Below are positions 63,618 through 64,000 of a DNA stretch of 64,000 bases, one piece after another. The position numbers and the translations under genes were made by a program. Source of the stretch: Pseudoalteromonas sp. R3 (GTDB lineage: Bacteria > Pseudomonadota > Gammaproteobacteria > Enterobacterales > Alteromonadaceae). Every line of letters begins with the position of its first letter. The first letter of the stretch is position 1. The notes below the pieces were generated by a model. That model saw only the letters and a program-made list of their open reading frames with translations, was not told where the DNA came from and did not search any database. The stretch spans positions 2,914,001-2,978,000 of the forward strand of contig NZ_CP034835.1 of assembly GCF_004014715.1 (NCBI RefSeq), written 5' to 3'.

Positions 63618-64000
63618 ATGAACAACCAATGCGTTATTGAACTCACCGATATCACCAAACACTTCCTGCTCAGTGGCTTAGAGACACAAGCCTTACGGGG
63701 CGTAAACCTGCGCATTAACGAGGGGGAGTATGTCTCTATCTCAGGCCCGTCGGGATGTGGCAAGTCCACACTGCTCAATATTCTGGGTCTGCTGGACACG
63801 CCGACTGGCGGTCGCTATAAGATTGCCGGTAACGATGTCAGCCGGCTCAGTGTCAACCAGCGTGCTACTTTAAGAAACAAGCACATAGGCTTTGTCTTTC
63901 AGTCATTCAACCTGATTGATGAACTAAATGTATTCGACAATCTGGCACTGCCCGTTAAATACAGTGAACAGCCTTTAAGCGGCCCACAACTTAAAGAACG
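63618..64000 (+). CDS. MacB/LolD-type ABC transporter ATPase, cut by window edge
   Basis: From ATG 63618 the frame is open to the right edge (127 codons). It has Walker A SGPSGCGKST near residue 43 and the Q-loop FVFQSFNLIDELNVFDNLALPV near 97. The pattern GLLDTPTGGRYKIAG and this Q-loop region are typical of MacB, LolD and related ATPases. The ABC signature and Walker B lie beyond the window. It should power an efflux or lipoprotein-release permease encoded further right. Confidence 0.9.
   Translation, partial: MNNQCVIELTDITKHFLLSGLETQALRGVNLRINEGEYVSISGPSGCGKSTLLNILGLLDTPTGGRYKIAGNDVSRLSVNQRATLRNKHIGFVFQSFNLIDELNVFDNLALPVKYSEQPLSGPQLKE

Noticed and set aside
1..64000. CRISPR arrays
   Set aside because: No evenly spaced identical short repeats with unique spacers were seen; the REP-like palindromes are irregular.

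Overview
The window looks like a chromosomal segment of a marine gammaproteobacterium, most likely Pseudoalteromonas or a close relative. This is inferred from protein styles (Dgt, a CspA-family protein, HcnABC, DabAB, REP-type transposase remnants), moderate GC content and short AT-rich intergenic regions. No 16S or other marker gene is present, so the genus is an inference.

Left part (1-12.9 kb) is accessory and defence DNA. A truncated membrane-protein gene and a frameshifted HNH endonuclease gene lie to the left of a 29-bp copy of the 3' end of the tmRNA gene ssrA. Such a copy is the typical scar of an integrative element. To its right, on the minus strand, is a complete type I restriction-modification set (hsdR, hsdM, hsdS), followed 23 bp later by a large reverse transcriptase-nitrilase fusion of the DRT type 1 (UG1) kind. 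That last gene has a probable frameshift at its extreme 3' end. A decayed IS5-family element borders the block.

Middle part (13-32.6 kb) is mixed housekeeping and accessory. It holds an orphan mini-FliF-like ring protein, a TauE/SafE permease, a secreted discoidin-like protein, a TPR-GGDEF diguanylate cyclase, and a type III polyketide synthase divergent from a small double-glycine, cysteine-rich peptide (a candidate RiPP precursor). Next come a frameshifted S41 peptidase overlapping a GlxA-type regulator, a solute-binding protein, the DabAB inorganic-carbon transporter with a divergent LysR regulator, dgt, a cold-shock gene, a secreted LAS-type metallopeptidase and an acetyltransferase.

The most interesting block is 32.7-45.7 kb. 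It contains an ABC-2 exporter, an operon of a nicotianamine-synthase-like enzyme, an MFS exporter and a hotdog thioesterase, a divergent RND pump, and a TonB-dependent siderophore-type receptor. Three of its promoter regions (upstream of the ABC operon, between the synthase and the RND pump, and upstream of the receptor) carry 15-bp palindromes that fit TGTTATANNATAACA, which resembles a Zur operator. I propose a zinc-responsive metallophore make-export-import system. It is followed upstream of the receptor by hcnABC (hydrogen cyanide synthase), then an HxlR regulator divergent from an mdaB-peroxiredoxin-carboxymuconolactone decarboxylase redox operon.

Right part (52-62.3 kb) is an AT-richer accessory zone of small secreted or membrane proteins, a decayed REP-type transposase, an alpha/beta hydrolase, a beta-lactamase-family serine hydrolase, REP-like palindromes, and a two-gene cassette (a 480-aa unknown protein and a 105-aa membrane protein) flanked by two diverged direct repeats of about 480 bp. 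The window ends in a MacA-like adaptor and a MacB/LolD-type ATPase cut by the right edge. Several genes (HNH, DRT1, S41 peptidase) each look broken by a single missing base, two of them in homopolymer runs. Either sequencing indels or real decay could explain this.
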